A stretch of 34,821 nt of DNA from Prevotellaceae bacterium (GTDB lineage Bacteria; Bacteroidota; Bacteroidia; Bacteroidales; UBA932), in assembly GCA_031257315.1 (NCBI GenBank), contig JAIROW010000186.1, positions 1 to 34,821 on the forward strand. The letters run 5' to 3'. This document shows, in pieces, positions 9,067 through 18,251 of this stretch (positions are counted from its first letter, which is position 1; each line of letters begins with the position of its first letter). The notes under the pieces were generated by a model. The model saw only the letters and a program-made list of their open reading frames with translations. It did no database searches and was not told the DNA's origin. Made by a program: the position numbers and the translations under genes.

Positions 9067-9097
9067 TTGCAAATTAAAGTAGAATGACTTACCTTTG
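9067..9097 (+). promoter_or_regulatory. Predicted sigma-ABfr-like promoter
   Basis: TTG 9067-9069, N20, TACCTTTG 9090-9097. Confidence 0.55.
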
Positions 9098-9264
9098 TAA
9101 CCGAATATTAAAATTGATAAAAGACAGAATAGAATATTTAGACAATGCTGTTATTTATAATATATAAGGTAAAATAAATAATTTTAACAATAAAAATATT
9201 GTATATTTTTACGGCAAAAAAGAGGAATTTAAAAATAAAATTTAAGAATAAAACATGTGAGACT

Positions 9265-10011
9265 ATGAACAGATTATTATTTATATTATTGTTTTCAATT
9301 GCAGCGACGGCTTGCGGAACTGAACCGCAAAAAAATACAGCCAGAGAAGTTAAGGCTTCGGAAATAATTGCGATGGTGGACAGAGGTGAAAATATTTGTC
9401 TTGACAGTTGCATAGTGTATGGAGACCTTGATTTTACAGCGGTAAAAAAATTTTCAAAAATTGCGCCGGAAATCGGGCAAATTTACATTGACTGTTCGCT
9501 GACATTTATCCGCTGCATTTTTCTCGGAAAAATTTCGGCATACGCATATAATCCAATGGTTTGCACTGTTTTCGGACGCAATCTCAGTTTTATTGACTGC
9601 GATTTTCGCAACGAAACCGATTTTACTGAATGTACGGTCGAAGGGAACGCTTTTTTTAGCGGCTCCGTATTTCGTAAAAAATCGCTATGGCAGGCTGCTT
9701 ATTTCAAATACAAGGTCGCTTATTTTACGCGCACGGTTTTTGAAGACGAAGCCATGTTTCAAAACTCGGTATATGCCGGAGACGTGCATTTTGTTCATGC
9801 GCGGTTCGAGAAATCGGCAATGTTTCAGGGCGCAGTTGCGGCGGGACTGATGATGTTCGGAGCTGTTTATTTTGGCGGATATGTTGATTTTTCGTATGCC
9901 AGAGCCGACGAATCGGTATTCAAATATGCAGAATTTAAGGACAGAACTGATTTTGCAAACGCACGTATCGGCAATGGAGTTAACGAAGCGTTAAAGCAAC
10001 AAAGTCAGTAA
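9265..10011 (+). CDS. Pentapeptide-repeat-like lipoprotein
   Basis: Lipoprotein signal MNRLLFILLFSIAATACG; repeats such as FIDCDFRNETDFTECTVEGNAFFSGSVF...MFQNSVYAGDVHFVHARFEKSAMFQGAV. Confidence 0.6.
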   Translation: MNRLLFILLFSIAATACGTEPQKNTAREVKASEIIAMVDRGENICLDSCIVYGDLDFTAVKKFSKIAPEIGQIYIDCSLTFIRCIFLGKISAYAYNPMVCTVFGRNLSFIDCDFRNETDFTECTVEGNAFFSGSVFRKKSLWQAAYFKYKVAYFTRTVFEDEAMFQNSVYAGDVHFVHARFEKSAMFQGAVAAGLMMFGAVYFGGYVDFSYARADESVFKYAEFKDRTDFANARIGNGVNEALKQQSQ

Positions 10012-10060
10012 GTTATACATATTATGTCTTTTTAATACAAATTAACAATTATTATATATT

Positions 10061-11560
10061 ATGTGGTCGAATAAAGAGGTTTACAGTTTAAGAATTAGCG
10101 GAATTGCTGTTTTTTCATACATTACAGCTTCCATGCTGTTTTTTTCGTGCAAAAAGGACAATACGGACGTGCCTTTTGAGGAGATAGACGTGCCTCATTT
10201 TGGCTGGAGTCCCGATTTTGAAAATTATGAGTATGGACAAAGTCTGGATAACGACATTTTCGGGGCATACAGCGAAAATTTGCCTCCTCATGTTGATTTG
10301 AGCGACAAATTGCCTCCGGCAGGCGATCAGGGAAGTTACGGAACATGCGTTACGTGGGCGATTGCTTACGGTTTGCGAACATACATGAACGCTGTCAGCA
10401 AAAATATGATAGCGCCGCAACTTATTGAGCCGGAAAATCAATTCAGTCCGGCAGACCTGTGGATGTCGCTTCCCGACAGAGATCGTATCGGATATTGTGG
10501 AGGAACTTCGTTTCAACCGGCTTTTAATGTGCTGGTAACAAGGGGTATTACAAGTTTGCATAATGTCCCCTATTCAACTATCAAGTGTTCGGGCAAATCG
10601 TCTGCCGAATGGAATGACGATGCTGCACAGCATAAGATTGCAAACTATTTTATGATTGGTACGAGAGACTGGTCGGTAAACACTTTCAAGACATGTCTTG
10701 CACAGCGACAGGCTGTGTGTTTTGGAGCGCGGCTGGGCGACAAATTCAGAACATGGAAATCGGGCGTGCTGAGCAGCGACACTTACCGCGAACCGATGTA
10801 TCATGCCATGCTGCTTGTGGGCTACGACGACAGTAAAGGCGACAAAGGCGCTTTCAAAATTTTCAATTCATGGGGTACAAACTGGGGTGAAAATGGATAT
10901 ATCTGGGTGGACTATGATTTTTTTGTAAACAACAGTTTTTTGAACTGTGCGTTTACTGCCGTTCCCGTAAACGAAACGTATATTAACGACGAGCATGAAG
11001 TTGACAAAACAACGGAAGGCACAGACCTCAGTATTCCGGACGTTCGGCTGCCAGAACTTCAAGCCGGTTATTATACAAACAGACGAATTTTGTTCAATGT
11101 TTACAATGCTGGAACTGAAACTGTAAGTTCATCGCATCGCTGGAGCGTTATACTTATGTATTACAACGCTTACAATGCCGCTGATAACGGCGTTCTTGCG
11201 CATCTTTACTACACAAATCAGGTGAACGGAAAGGTTGAGTTCGACAAAGCTCCGCCAAGCGTGCTGGCTGGTTTGCAAATTCCTGTCGCCGACCTTATAG
11301 GCAGGCATCATGGAGAATGTATCAATCAGGATATTCCTTCGGGAAACAGCATTGCCTCAACCTATTACGGCAACAAACAGCAGTATATGGCGCTTGATTA
11401 TTACATGCCGCCTGTTGACGGATATTATTATCTTGTCATACTCGTCGATCCGTACAATCGCGTCAACGAAATAAATGAGCAGAACAATACATATATTATT
11501 GCTCATTCCGACGGTATTCCTTATTACTTTATCAGAGGCGTTGCATGGAATATGTATTGA
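10061..11560 (+). CDS. Papain-like (C1) cysteine peptidase lipoprotein
   Basis: Lipobox-like FFSC; GDQGSYGTCVTWA (Gln/Cys), YHAMLLVGYDD (His), FNSWGTNWGENGYIWVDY (Asn). Confidence 0.82.
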   Translation: MWSNKEVYSLRISGIAVFSYITASMLFFSCKKDNTDVPFEEIDVPHFGWSPDFENYEYGQSLDNDIFGAYSENLPPHVDLSDKLPPAGDQGSYGTCVTWAIAYGLRTYMNAVSKNMIAPQLIEPENQFSPADLWMSLPDRDRIGYCGGTSFQPAFNVLVTRGITSLHNVPYSTIKCSGKSSAEWNDDAAQHKIANYFMIGTRDWSVNTFKTCLAQRQAVCFGARLGDKFRTWKSGVLSSDTYREPMYHAMLLVGYDDSKGDKGAFKIFNSWGTNWGENGYIWVDYDFFVNNSFLNCAFTAVPVNETYINDEHEVDKTTEGTDLSIPDVRLPELQAGYYTNRRILFNVYNAGTETVSSSHRWSVILMYYNAYNAADNGVLAHLYYTNQVNGKVEFDKAPPSVLAGLQIPVADLIGRHHGECINQDIPSGNSIASTYYGNKQQYMALDYYMPPVDGYYYLVILVDPYNRVNEINEQNNTYIIAHSDGIPYYFIRGVAWNMY

Positions 11561-11637
11561 CAAATATATAAAACTGTATCTGTTGGTTTGTAAACAGATT
11601 TCAGTATGTTTAAATGAATTATTAAAACACAGTTATT

Positions 11638-13131
11638 ATGAATTATTGCAAAAAAATTGATTCTGTCATTATTTTTATAGCGCTGTTATTCTTGCTGCTG
11701 TCATGCGGAAAATACGGCGAGATAGAATATAATACAGATTTACAAGATGACGGGCTTTACGAGGAGAATCCCGATGCTTTGTCTCATTTTGGCTGGCATC
11801 CCGATTTTGAAAGAATCTATAGCTACGAGTCTGCTGTTTTGCCAGTAATCTTCAATGACTTGCCATGGAAAGTTGATTTGAGCGATAAATTGCCTCCGGC
11901 AGGCGATCAAGGTAGTTATGGAACCTGTGTTACGTGGGCGCTTGCTTACGGTTTGCGGACATACATGAACGCCGTCAGCAAAAATCTGATAGCGCCGCAG
12001 CTGCTCGACAAAAAACATCAGTTCAGTCCCTCTGACCTGTGGATGTCGATTCCTCTAAAAAATCGTGTCGGCTACTGCGCCGGAACTGCTTTTCAGCCAG
12101 TTTTGAACGCGCTGGTTTACAGGGGCGTTACAACCATGCACAACGCAAACTATTCTGCCATAAAGTGCAAGGAATATTCGCCCGAAGAATGGACGCAGGA
12201 CGCCGCAAATTATAAAATTGCCGGTTATCGCATAATCGACAGGTCAAACTGGTCGGTAAATTCTTTCAAAACATATCTGTCTCAGGGATATCCGGTCTGT
12301 ATCGGAACACGTCTTGGCGACAGGTTCAGAGTATGGAAATCGGGCGTACTCGACAGCGATACTTATCGGCAGTCAATGTATCACGCCATGCTGCTTGTGG
12401 GCTACGACGAACAGATGGGGAACGCCGGCGCTTTCAAAGTATTCAACTCGTGGGGGACGGACTGGGGCGAAAATGGATATATCTGGATTGACTACAATTT
12501 TTTTCTGAACGATGTGTTTCTCAAATACGCGCTTGTAGCATATCCGCTGGACGATGACATATATGGAGGCGGCAGCGGCGAATCGGCGAAATTGGATATT
12601 TCCATAGTTGACGTTCGCAAACCCGAAGTTCGCGCAGGCTACAATACAAACAGAAGAATTAAATTTAAAGTTAGCAATACAGGAACCGAACCTGTCAACT
12701 CGTCAAGCAGATGGAGCATTATATACATGTATTACAACGCATTCGATGCAAAAGACAATGGCGTGCTTGCCCATTTTTACTATACCGACCAGGTCAAAGA
12801 CAGGGTGCCGTTCCACGAAGCGCCGAAAAATATACTTGACGGATTGCAGATGCCGCCGCTCATTGACGGTAAACATGTCGGAGGAATATGTATAAATCAG
12901 GATATTCCTGCGGGGAAAGATATTGCCTCGGTATATTACGACAACAATCAACAATATATGGTTCTGGACTATTACATGCCGCCAGTTACCGGATATTACT
13001 ATCTTGCAATGATTGTCGATCCATACCAGCGTTTAAACGAAAGAAGCGAAAAAGACAATACATTTGTTATTGCTCACTCCACAGGTATTCCCTATTATTT
13101 TACAAGAGGCATTGCATTAAATATGGATTGA
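11638..13131 (+). CDS. Papain-like (C1) cysteine peptidase lipoprotein, tandem paralogue
   Basis: Lipobox-like LLSC; GDQGSYGTCVTWA, YHAMLLVGYDE, FNSWGTDWGENGYIWIDY; colinear with the preceding gene. Confidence 0.82.
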   Translation: MNYCKKIDSVIIFIALLFLLLSCGKYGEIEYNTDLQDDGLYEENPDALSHFGWHPDFERIYSYESAVLPVIFNDLPWKVDLSDKLPPAGDQGSYGTCVTWALAYGLRTYMNAVSKNLIAPQLLDKKHQFSPSDLWMSIPLKNRVGYCAGTAFQPVLNALVYRGVTTMHNANYSAIKCKEYSPEEWTQDAANYKIAGYRIIDRSNWSVNSFKTYLSQGYPVCIGTRLGDRFRVWKSGVLDSDTYRQSMYHAMLLVGYDEQMGNAGAFKVFNSWGTDWGENGYIWIDYNFFLNDVFLKYALVAYPLDDDIYGGGSGESAKLDISIVDVRKPEVRAGYNTNRRIKFKVSNTGTEPVNSSSRWSIIYMYYNAFDAKDNGVLAHFYYTDQVKDRVPFHEAPKNILDGLQMPPLIDGKHVGGICINQDIPAGKDIASVYYDNNQQYMVLDYYMPPVTGYYYLAMIVDPYQRLNERSEKDNTFVIAHSTGIPYYFTRGIALNMD

Positions 13132-13219
13132 ATTTCAGTACTGTGTATCTGACTGACGTTTAATTAAACAGTTAAATAAATCATAGTAAGAAAATAGATG
13201 AATTATAAATGTGAAAATT

Positions 13220-14239
13220 ATGAATATAAGTTATTTATTACGGATTGCCGTATTAGTATGTTTTACAGCCTGCGGCAGCGAAGGAAACGAAGAAGTAAAC
13301 AGGGGAGAAATACTTCCCGACAACGGCGCGACAGTGCCTGAATGGGCGCGTGCAAAGAATCAAAAATTCCAGCTTGTCGGCAAAGTCAAATCATTTAAGG
13401 AAACAACTTCCATATCTGAGGTAGAAACCGAATACAAGTTTGATAACAGCGGCAATTTGACGGAAGAATATGAAGTGTTGTCGTTAAAATCGCCAACACC
13501 AAGGTGGAGAAGAACCGAATACAGTTACGACCACCGCCTCCGTGTGATAAAAAGAACCGAATACAGTTCGGAATATCCACACGGACAGATTGTTTATGAA
13601 TATGAATACGACGGTTCGCATGGTGTATATCTTCCGTGCAGATGCGATAAATACAGAGACGAAAAAGCCATATTTCTTCAACCCGGATTGACAAAACTGA
13701 AAATATACGACATTGCCAATCCTGTTGGAAAGCCCTTAATTTCAACATGTACGGTGAAGGACGGACAACTTGTTTTCAATGTGGTCGAAGGCGATTTCGG
13801 GCATGTTTTTGACGTTATTCGCACGGGTTTTACAAAACTTACGGTTGATTGTAAAGGATATTATCCTGTATTACTGAAAGGGTACGATGCTTCGAACCAC
13901 AAAAAACTTGAAATGTCTCTGACTCAGAAAAATGGATTTCCAGATGTTTTAACGTTTGAAAATGAAAAAATGAAATATTCCAATGTTAAAAATATTCCGG
14001 AATGGACGCTGTTTGAAAAATATGATACCAAAGGCAATCTGATGATACGCACAGAAAAACAATATAATGACAAGGGACTGTTAATTGGCAGAAAAATTCT
14101 GTCCGGTACCGAAGAACGCTATACTTATGAATATGACGCACATGGTAACTGGACAAAGTGTACGAAGGAAACATTAAGGAACAGGAACATTCAATGGTAT
14201 CAGGACGAAGTTTTAACGCGAATTTATGCGTATTTTTAA
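13220..14239 (+). CDS. YD-repeat-like lipoprotein
   Basis: VLVCFTACGS lipobox; TEYSYDHRLRVIKRTEYSSEYPHG, YEYDGSHGVY, YTYEYDAHGNWTKCTKE Rhs/YD-like units. Confidence 0.6.
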   Translation: MNISYLLRIAVLVCFTACGSEGNEEVNRGEILPDNGATVPEWARAKNQKFQLVGKVKSFKETTSISEVETEYKFDNSGNLTEEYEVLSLKSPTPRWRRTEYSYDHRLRVIKRTEYSSEYPHGQIVYEYEYDGSHGVYLPCRCDKYRDEKAIFLQPGLTKLKIYDIANPVGKPLISTCTVKDGQLVFNVVEGDFGHVFDVIRTGFTKLTVDCKGYYPVLLKGYDASNHKKLEMSLTQKNGFPDVLTFENEKMKYSNVKNIPEWTLFEKYDTKGNLMIRTEKQYNDKGLLIGRKILSGTEERYTYEYDAHGNWTKCTKETLRNRNIQWYQDEVLTRIYAYF

Positions 14240-14246
14240 CATAACT

Positions 14247-14355
14247 GTCTGAACTGTGATTTTATTGTGATTTATGTGATTTTATAAATTTCAACAATCA
14301 TATAAATCATATAAATCACAGTTCAGACTAAAATCAAACAAATCACAGTTCAGAC
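14247..14355. repeat. Intergenic inverted repeat with one duplicated arm
   Basis: GTCTGAACTGTGATTT (14247-14262); AAATCACAGTTCAGAC at 14313-14328 and again at 14340-14355. Confidence 0.8.
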
Positions 14356-14370
14356 TAAATAAAAAAAAAC

Positions 14371-15354
14371 ATGAATAAAAGTCATTTACCTTTAATTATT
14401 TCGTTGATATGCCTGTTTTCATGCGGCAAGGGAAATGAAGAAAACGTCAGAGGAGAAATCATTCCCGACGACGGCGCTGTTGTGCCTGAGTGGGCGCGTG
14501 CAAAAAATCAGATGTTCCAGCTTGTAGGAAATATAAAATCATTTAGAGAAACATATATGTCAAACACTGGATACAACGATTATACGTTTGATATTAACGG
14601 TAATTTGCTGGAACATTTCAGAGTAGAGGTAGATGCAGATGGAGGAAGATGGGATAAAATTGTATATGTTTACGATGACCGTCATCGACTGATAAAAAGA
14701 ACAGGGTATTCTTCCGATCATTTAGACGGTACGAATGTCTGGGAGTATGAGTACGACGGTTCGCACGGCGTATATATTCCGAGCAGATGTATTGATATTT
14801 TAAATCCATTTCTTCAACCCGGAATATCAAAAATAAAAGTGTACGATCTTGGTAATATGGATAAAGTCCCCCTAATATCAACTTGCAATATAAGAAATAA
14901 ACAGCTTGTGTTTGAAATAACCGCAGGCGATTTTGAAAAAACGTTTATGATGTTTGGCACAGGTTTCAAAAGGCTGACAGTTGAATGTGAAGGCATCTTT
15001 CCGACGGAATTGAAAGCCTACGACGCTTCGAACCGTCAGAAACTTTTCATGTCGCTGAGTCTGAAATGGGGTTTTCCAGATGTTTTCAACTTTGCTGATA
15101 TGGAAAAAATAAAGTATGTCAATATCAGAAATGTTCCAATGCCTGTACTGTACGAAAACAAGGACATGACTACCGAAACCCGGTATAACGACAGGGGCTG
15201 TATTACAGGCAAAAAAATTTCGTCGGGTCATGAAGAACGCTATAATTATGAATACGACGAATATGGCAACTGGACAAAGTGCATCAAGGAAAATCAAATC
15301 TACCAGCGATGGCAGCGTGAAGAAATAACCATGCGGACATATACATATTTTTAA
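14371..15354 (+). CDS. YD-repeat-like lipoprotein, tandem paralogue
   Basis: LICLFSCGK lipobox; RGEIIPDDGAVVPEWARAKNQMFQLVGNIKSFRET and YNYEYDEYGNWTKCIKE parallel the preceding protein. Confidence 0.6.
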   Translation: MNKSHLPLIISLICLFSCGKGNEENVRGEIIPDDGAVVPEWARAKNQMFQLVGNIKSFRETYMSNTGYNDYTFDINGNLLEHFRVEVDADGGRWDKIVYVYDDRHRLIKRTGYSSDHLDGTNVWEYEYDGSHGVYIPSRCIDILNPFLQPGISKIKVYDLGNMDKVPLISTCNIRNKQLVFEITAGDFEKTFMMFGTGFKRLTVECEGIFPTELKAYDASNRQKLFMSLSLKWGFPDVFNFADMEKIKYVNIRNVPMPVLYENKDMTTETRYNDRGCITGKKISSGHEERYNYEYDEYGNWTKCIKENQIYQRWQREEITMRTYTYF

Positions 15355-15433
15355 TGTAAAAATGCAGCGGCAAACGGAACTGTAAAAATAATTTATTTAA
15401 AATCATTATTCTAAAAAATAATTATGACGGCGC

Positions 15434-15463
15434 TTGTAAATTTGAAAATATGACGTACCTTTG
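15434..15463 (+). promoter_or_regulatory. Predicted sigma-ABfr-like promoter for argC-argG
   Basis: TTG 15434-15436, N19, TACCTTTG 15456-15463; 20 nt before argC ATG. Confidence 0.6.
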
Positions 15464-15483
15464 TCGAAATTTTTTTACTATAA

Positions 15484-16470
15484 ATGCAGAACAGAATAAA
15501 AATCGGCGTCGCGGGAGGCGCAGGCTACACGGCGGGAGAACTTCTTAGAATACTTGTAAATCACCCGCTTGCAGAAATCGAATTTGTATATAGCACCTCG
15601 AATCCGGGGCTGCCGGTAACTTCTATTCATACCGATTTGTTCGGAGAGACTGATTTGTGTTTTACCGACCAAATCAAGCCTGTCGATGTTCTTTTTCTGT
15701 GTCTTGGACACGGAATTTCGAGAGAATTTCTGCTTAAAAATGATTTTTCCGAAAAAACTAAAATTATTGATCTCGGCAACGATTTTCGCACCGAACCCGA
15801 ATTTGACAGGTACGGAAAAATCAGAAAATTCGTATATGGATTACCTGAAATAAATAAATCACAAATTGCTGTCGCCGACAGTGTGGCTAATCCCGGGTGC
15901 TTTGCCACAGCTATACAGCTGGCTCTGTTACCGCTGGCTTCGGTAAATCTCCTTAAAAATGAAGTACATATAAATGCCGTTACCGGTTCTACGGGCGCGG
16001 GACGCTCGCTGTCCGAAACGACCCATTTCAGTTATCGCGAAAACAATGTATCTGTTTATAAGGTGTTTACGCATCAGCATCTTAAAGAAATAATCAAAAC
16101 TTTGACAGCCGTTCAAAATTCTGTTCCCGAACTGAATTTTATTCCCGTGCGCGGAAATTATACTCGCGGTATTTTTGCTTCGCTATATACGGTTTGCGAA
16201 CTTGATGAAAATGAAGCCATATCGCTGTATAAAAATTTTTATACGGACGCAGTTTTTACTCATATTGCCGATAAATCGCCCAGTTTGAAAGATGCGGTCA
16301 ATACGAATAAATGTATTTTGCACGTTTCAAAACACGGGAACAAACTGTTGATTGTAAGTGTAATAGACAATCTGATAAAAGGCGCGTCGGGACAAGCTGT
16401 TCAAAATATGAATCTTATGTTCGGTTTAAGCGAAAAATGCGGCTTGAAACTGAAACCGTCAGGATTTTAA
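15484..16470 (+). CDS. argC: N-acetyl-gamma-glutamyl-phosphate reductase
   Basis: IGVAGGAGYTAGELLRIL, VANPGCFATAIQLALLPL, TGSTGAGRS motifs. Confidence 0.95.
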   Translation: MQNRIKIGVAGGAGYTAGELLRILVNHPLAEIEFVYSTSNPGLPVTSIHTDLFGETDLCFTDQIKPVDVLFLCLGHGISREFLLKNDFSEKTKIIDLGNDFRTEPEFDRYGKIRKFVYGLPEINKSQIAVADSVANPGCFATAIQLALLPLASVNLLKNEVHINAVTGSTGAGRSLSETTHFSYRENNVSVYKVFTHQHLKEIIKTLTAVQNSVPELNFIPVRGNYTRGIFASLYTVCELDENEAISLYKNFYTDAVFTHIADKSPSLKDAVNTNKCILHVSKHGNKLLIVSVIDNLIKGASGQAVQNMNLMFGLSEKCGLKLKPSGF

Positions 16471-16504
16471 ATTTTTATTAGTAGATGAAATTAAATTATA
16501 AGTC

Positions 16505-17704
16505 ATGAATAAAAACAGTAAGGCAGTACTGGCTTTCAGTGGAGGGCTTGATACTTCATTTTGCGTTCAGTATCTTAAAAATGAGAAACAACTGGACGTG
16601 CATACCGCGCTGGTAAATACCGGCGGGTTCAGTGCAAACGAATTGGAAATCATCGAGAAAAAGGCTTTGTCTCTTGGCGCCTCAACGCATGTAAATATCG
16701 ACAGAGTAAAAGAATTTTACGAAAAAGGTATCCGTTACATGATATTCGGAAATTCGCTGCGACAGAATACTTATCCTCTGTCTGTCAGTTCGGAACGGAT
16801 ATTTCAGGCTTTGGCTATTGTTGAATATGCAAAGAAAATTGGAGCTTCATACATTGTTCACGGAAGCACCGGAGCAGGCAACGATCAGGTACGTTTTGAC
16901 CTTGTGTTTCAGGTTATTGCTCCCGAAATTGAAATAATCGCCCCAATCAGAGAGCTGCGGCTTTCACGTCAGGAAGAGATTGATTATCTGGCAAAACACG
17001 GATATGAATATAACTGGGAAAAAGCAAAATATTCAATAAATCAGGGATTATGGGGAACAAGCGTCGGCGGCGCTGAAACTCTGATTTCCGACGGCGTATT
17101 GCCCGAAACAGCCTATCCCGTACAGGCAACCAAACAGGGGCGCGAAAAAATAAGCATCGAGTTTGAAAAAGGCGAGCCTGTGGGACTTAATGGCGAAAAA
17201 ATGTCTCCTGAAACCGTAATACGAAAAATCGAGGATATTGCCGCCCCATACGGCGTCGGACGCGATATTCATATCGGAGATACAATCATCGGAATCAAAG
17301 GCAGAGTAGGTTTTGAAGCCGCTGCCGCCCTTATTGTTATCAGCGCCCACAGGCTGCTCGAAAAGCATGTCCTGACAAAATGGCAGCAGTACTGGAAAGA
17401 TCAGCTGGGCAACTGGTATGGAATGATGATGCACGAGGCGCAGTATCTCGAACCGCTGATGCGCGACGTCGAAGCGTTTCTCGAATCGTCCCAGAAATTT
17501 GTAACCGGTTCGGTGGACGTAAGTTTACAGCCTTATCATTTCAACGTAACGGGATGTCGAACAGAACATGATCTGATGTCTTCAAAATTTGGAGAATACG
17601 GCGAAATCAACAGAGCTTTTACCGGCGACGACGTTAAAGGTTTTACAAAAATTCTGTCAAATCAGATGAAAATATATTACGCCGTAAATTCTTTACAAAA
17701 ATAA
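16505..17704 (+). CDS. argG: Argininosuccinate synthase
   Basis: AVLAFSGGLDTSFCVQYL, GSTGAGNDQVRFDL, INQGLWG motifs. Confidence 0.96.
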   Translation: MNKNSKAVLAFSGGLDTSFCVQYLKNEKQLDVHTALVNTGGFSANELEIIEKKALSLGASTHVNIDRVKEFYEKGIRYMIFGNSLRQNTYPLSVSSERIFQALAIVEYAKKIGASYIVHGSTGAGNDQVRFDLVFQVIAPEIEIIAPIRELRLSRQEEIDYLAKHGYEYNWEKAKYSINQGLWGTSVGGAETLISDGVLPETAYPVQATKQGREKISIEFEKGEPVGLNGEKMSPETVIRKIEDIAAPYGVGRDIHIGDTIIGIKGRVGFEAAAALIVISAHRLLEKHVLTKWQQYWKDQLGNWYGMMMHEAQYLEPLMRDVEAFLESSQKFVTGSVDVSLQPYHFNVTGCRTEHDLMSSKFGEYGEINRAFTGDDVKGFTKILSNQMKIYYAVNSLQK

Positions 17705-17719
17705 AAATAAATTTAAATC

Positions 17720-18214
17720 ATGAACAGAGACTGGTTAATAACAGGATTAAATTTCACCGTATTGCTGTTTTTGCAGGTTTTTATATTCGACGCCATTTAT
17801 ATCGGAATATATTTTAATTTGCAGATATACTTGATGTTTATCCTGTTTTTGCCGATATCTTTTCAAAATCTTGCAGTTCTGTTTCTATCAGCCGTAACGG
17901 GGCTGGCAGTTGACATTTTTTCTGGAACGCTTGGTTTGAACATGGCTGCCTGCACGGCAATCGGATATGCGCGATACCATGTTTTGAAATATACTTCGGC
18001 AAACGATATTGTACAGGAAATTCCGTCAATCGGACATCATTTCCAAAAATATTTCATATACACCGGCACGCTGATTCTATTACATCATTTAATATTGTTT
18101 TTTCTGGACGCTTTCAGTATCAAAGACGCATTGAACATACTGATTCGCACCATATTAAGCGCAGTGGCAAATTTTATTCTCATAGCTCTTGCAAGAGCAA
18201 TAACAAACAGGTAG
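17720..18214 (+). CDS. MreD-like rod-shape membrane protein
   Basis: 164 aa, hydrophobic; TGLAVDIFSGTLGLNMAACTAIGYAR resembles Bacteroidota MreD. Confidence 0.6.
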   Translation: MNRDWLITGLNFTVLLFLQVFIFDAIYIGIYFNLQIYLMFILFLPISFQNLAVLFLSAVTGLAVDIFSGTLGLNMAACTAIGYARYHVLKYTSANDIVQEIPSIGHHFQKYFIYTGTLILLHHLILFFLDAFSIKDALNILIRTILSAVANFILIALARAITNR

Positions 18215-18251
18215 CCGATAAAATTTGCCCTATTTTTAGTATAATTTATTT

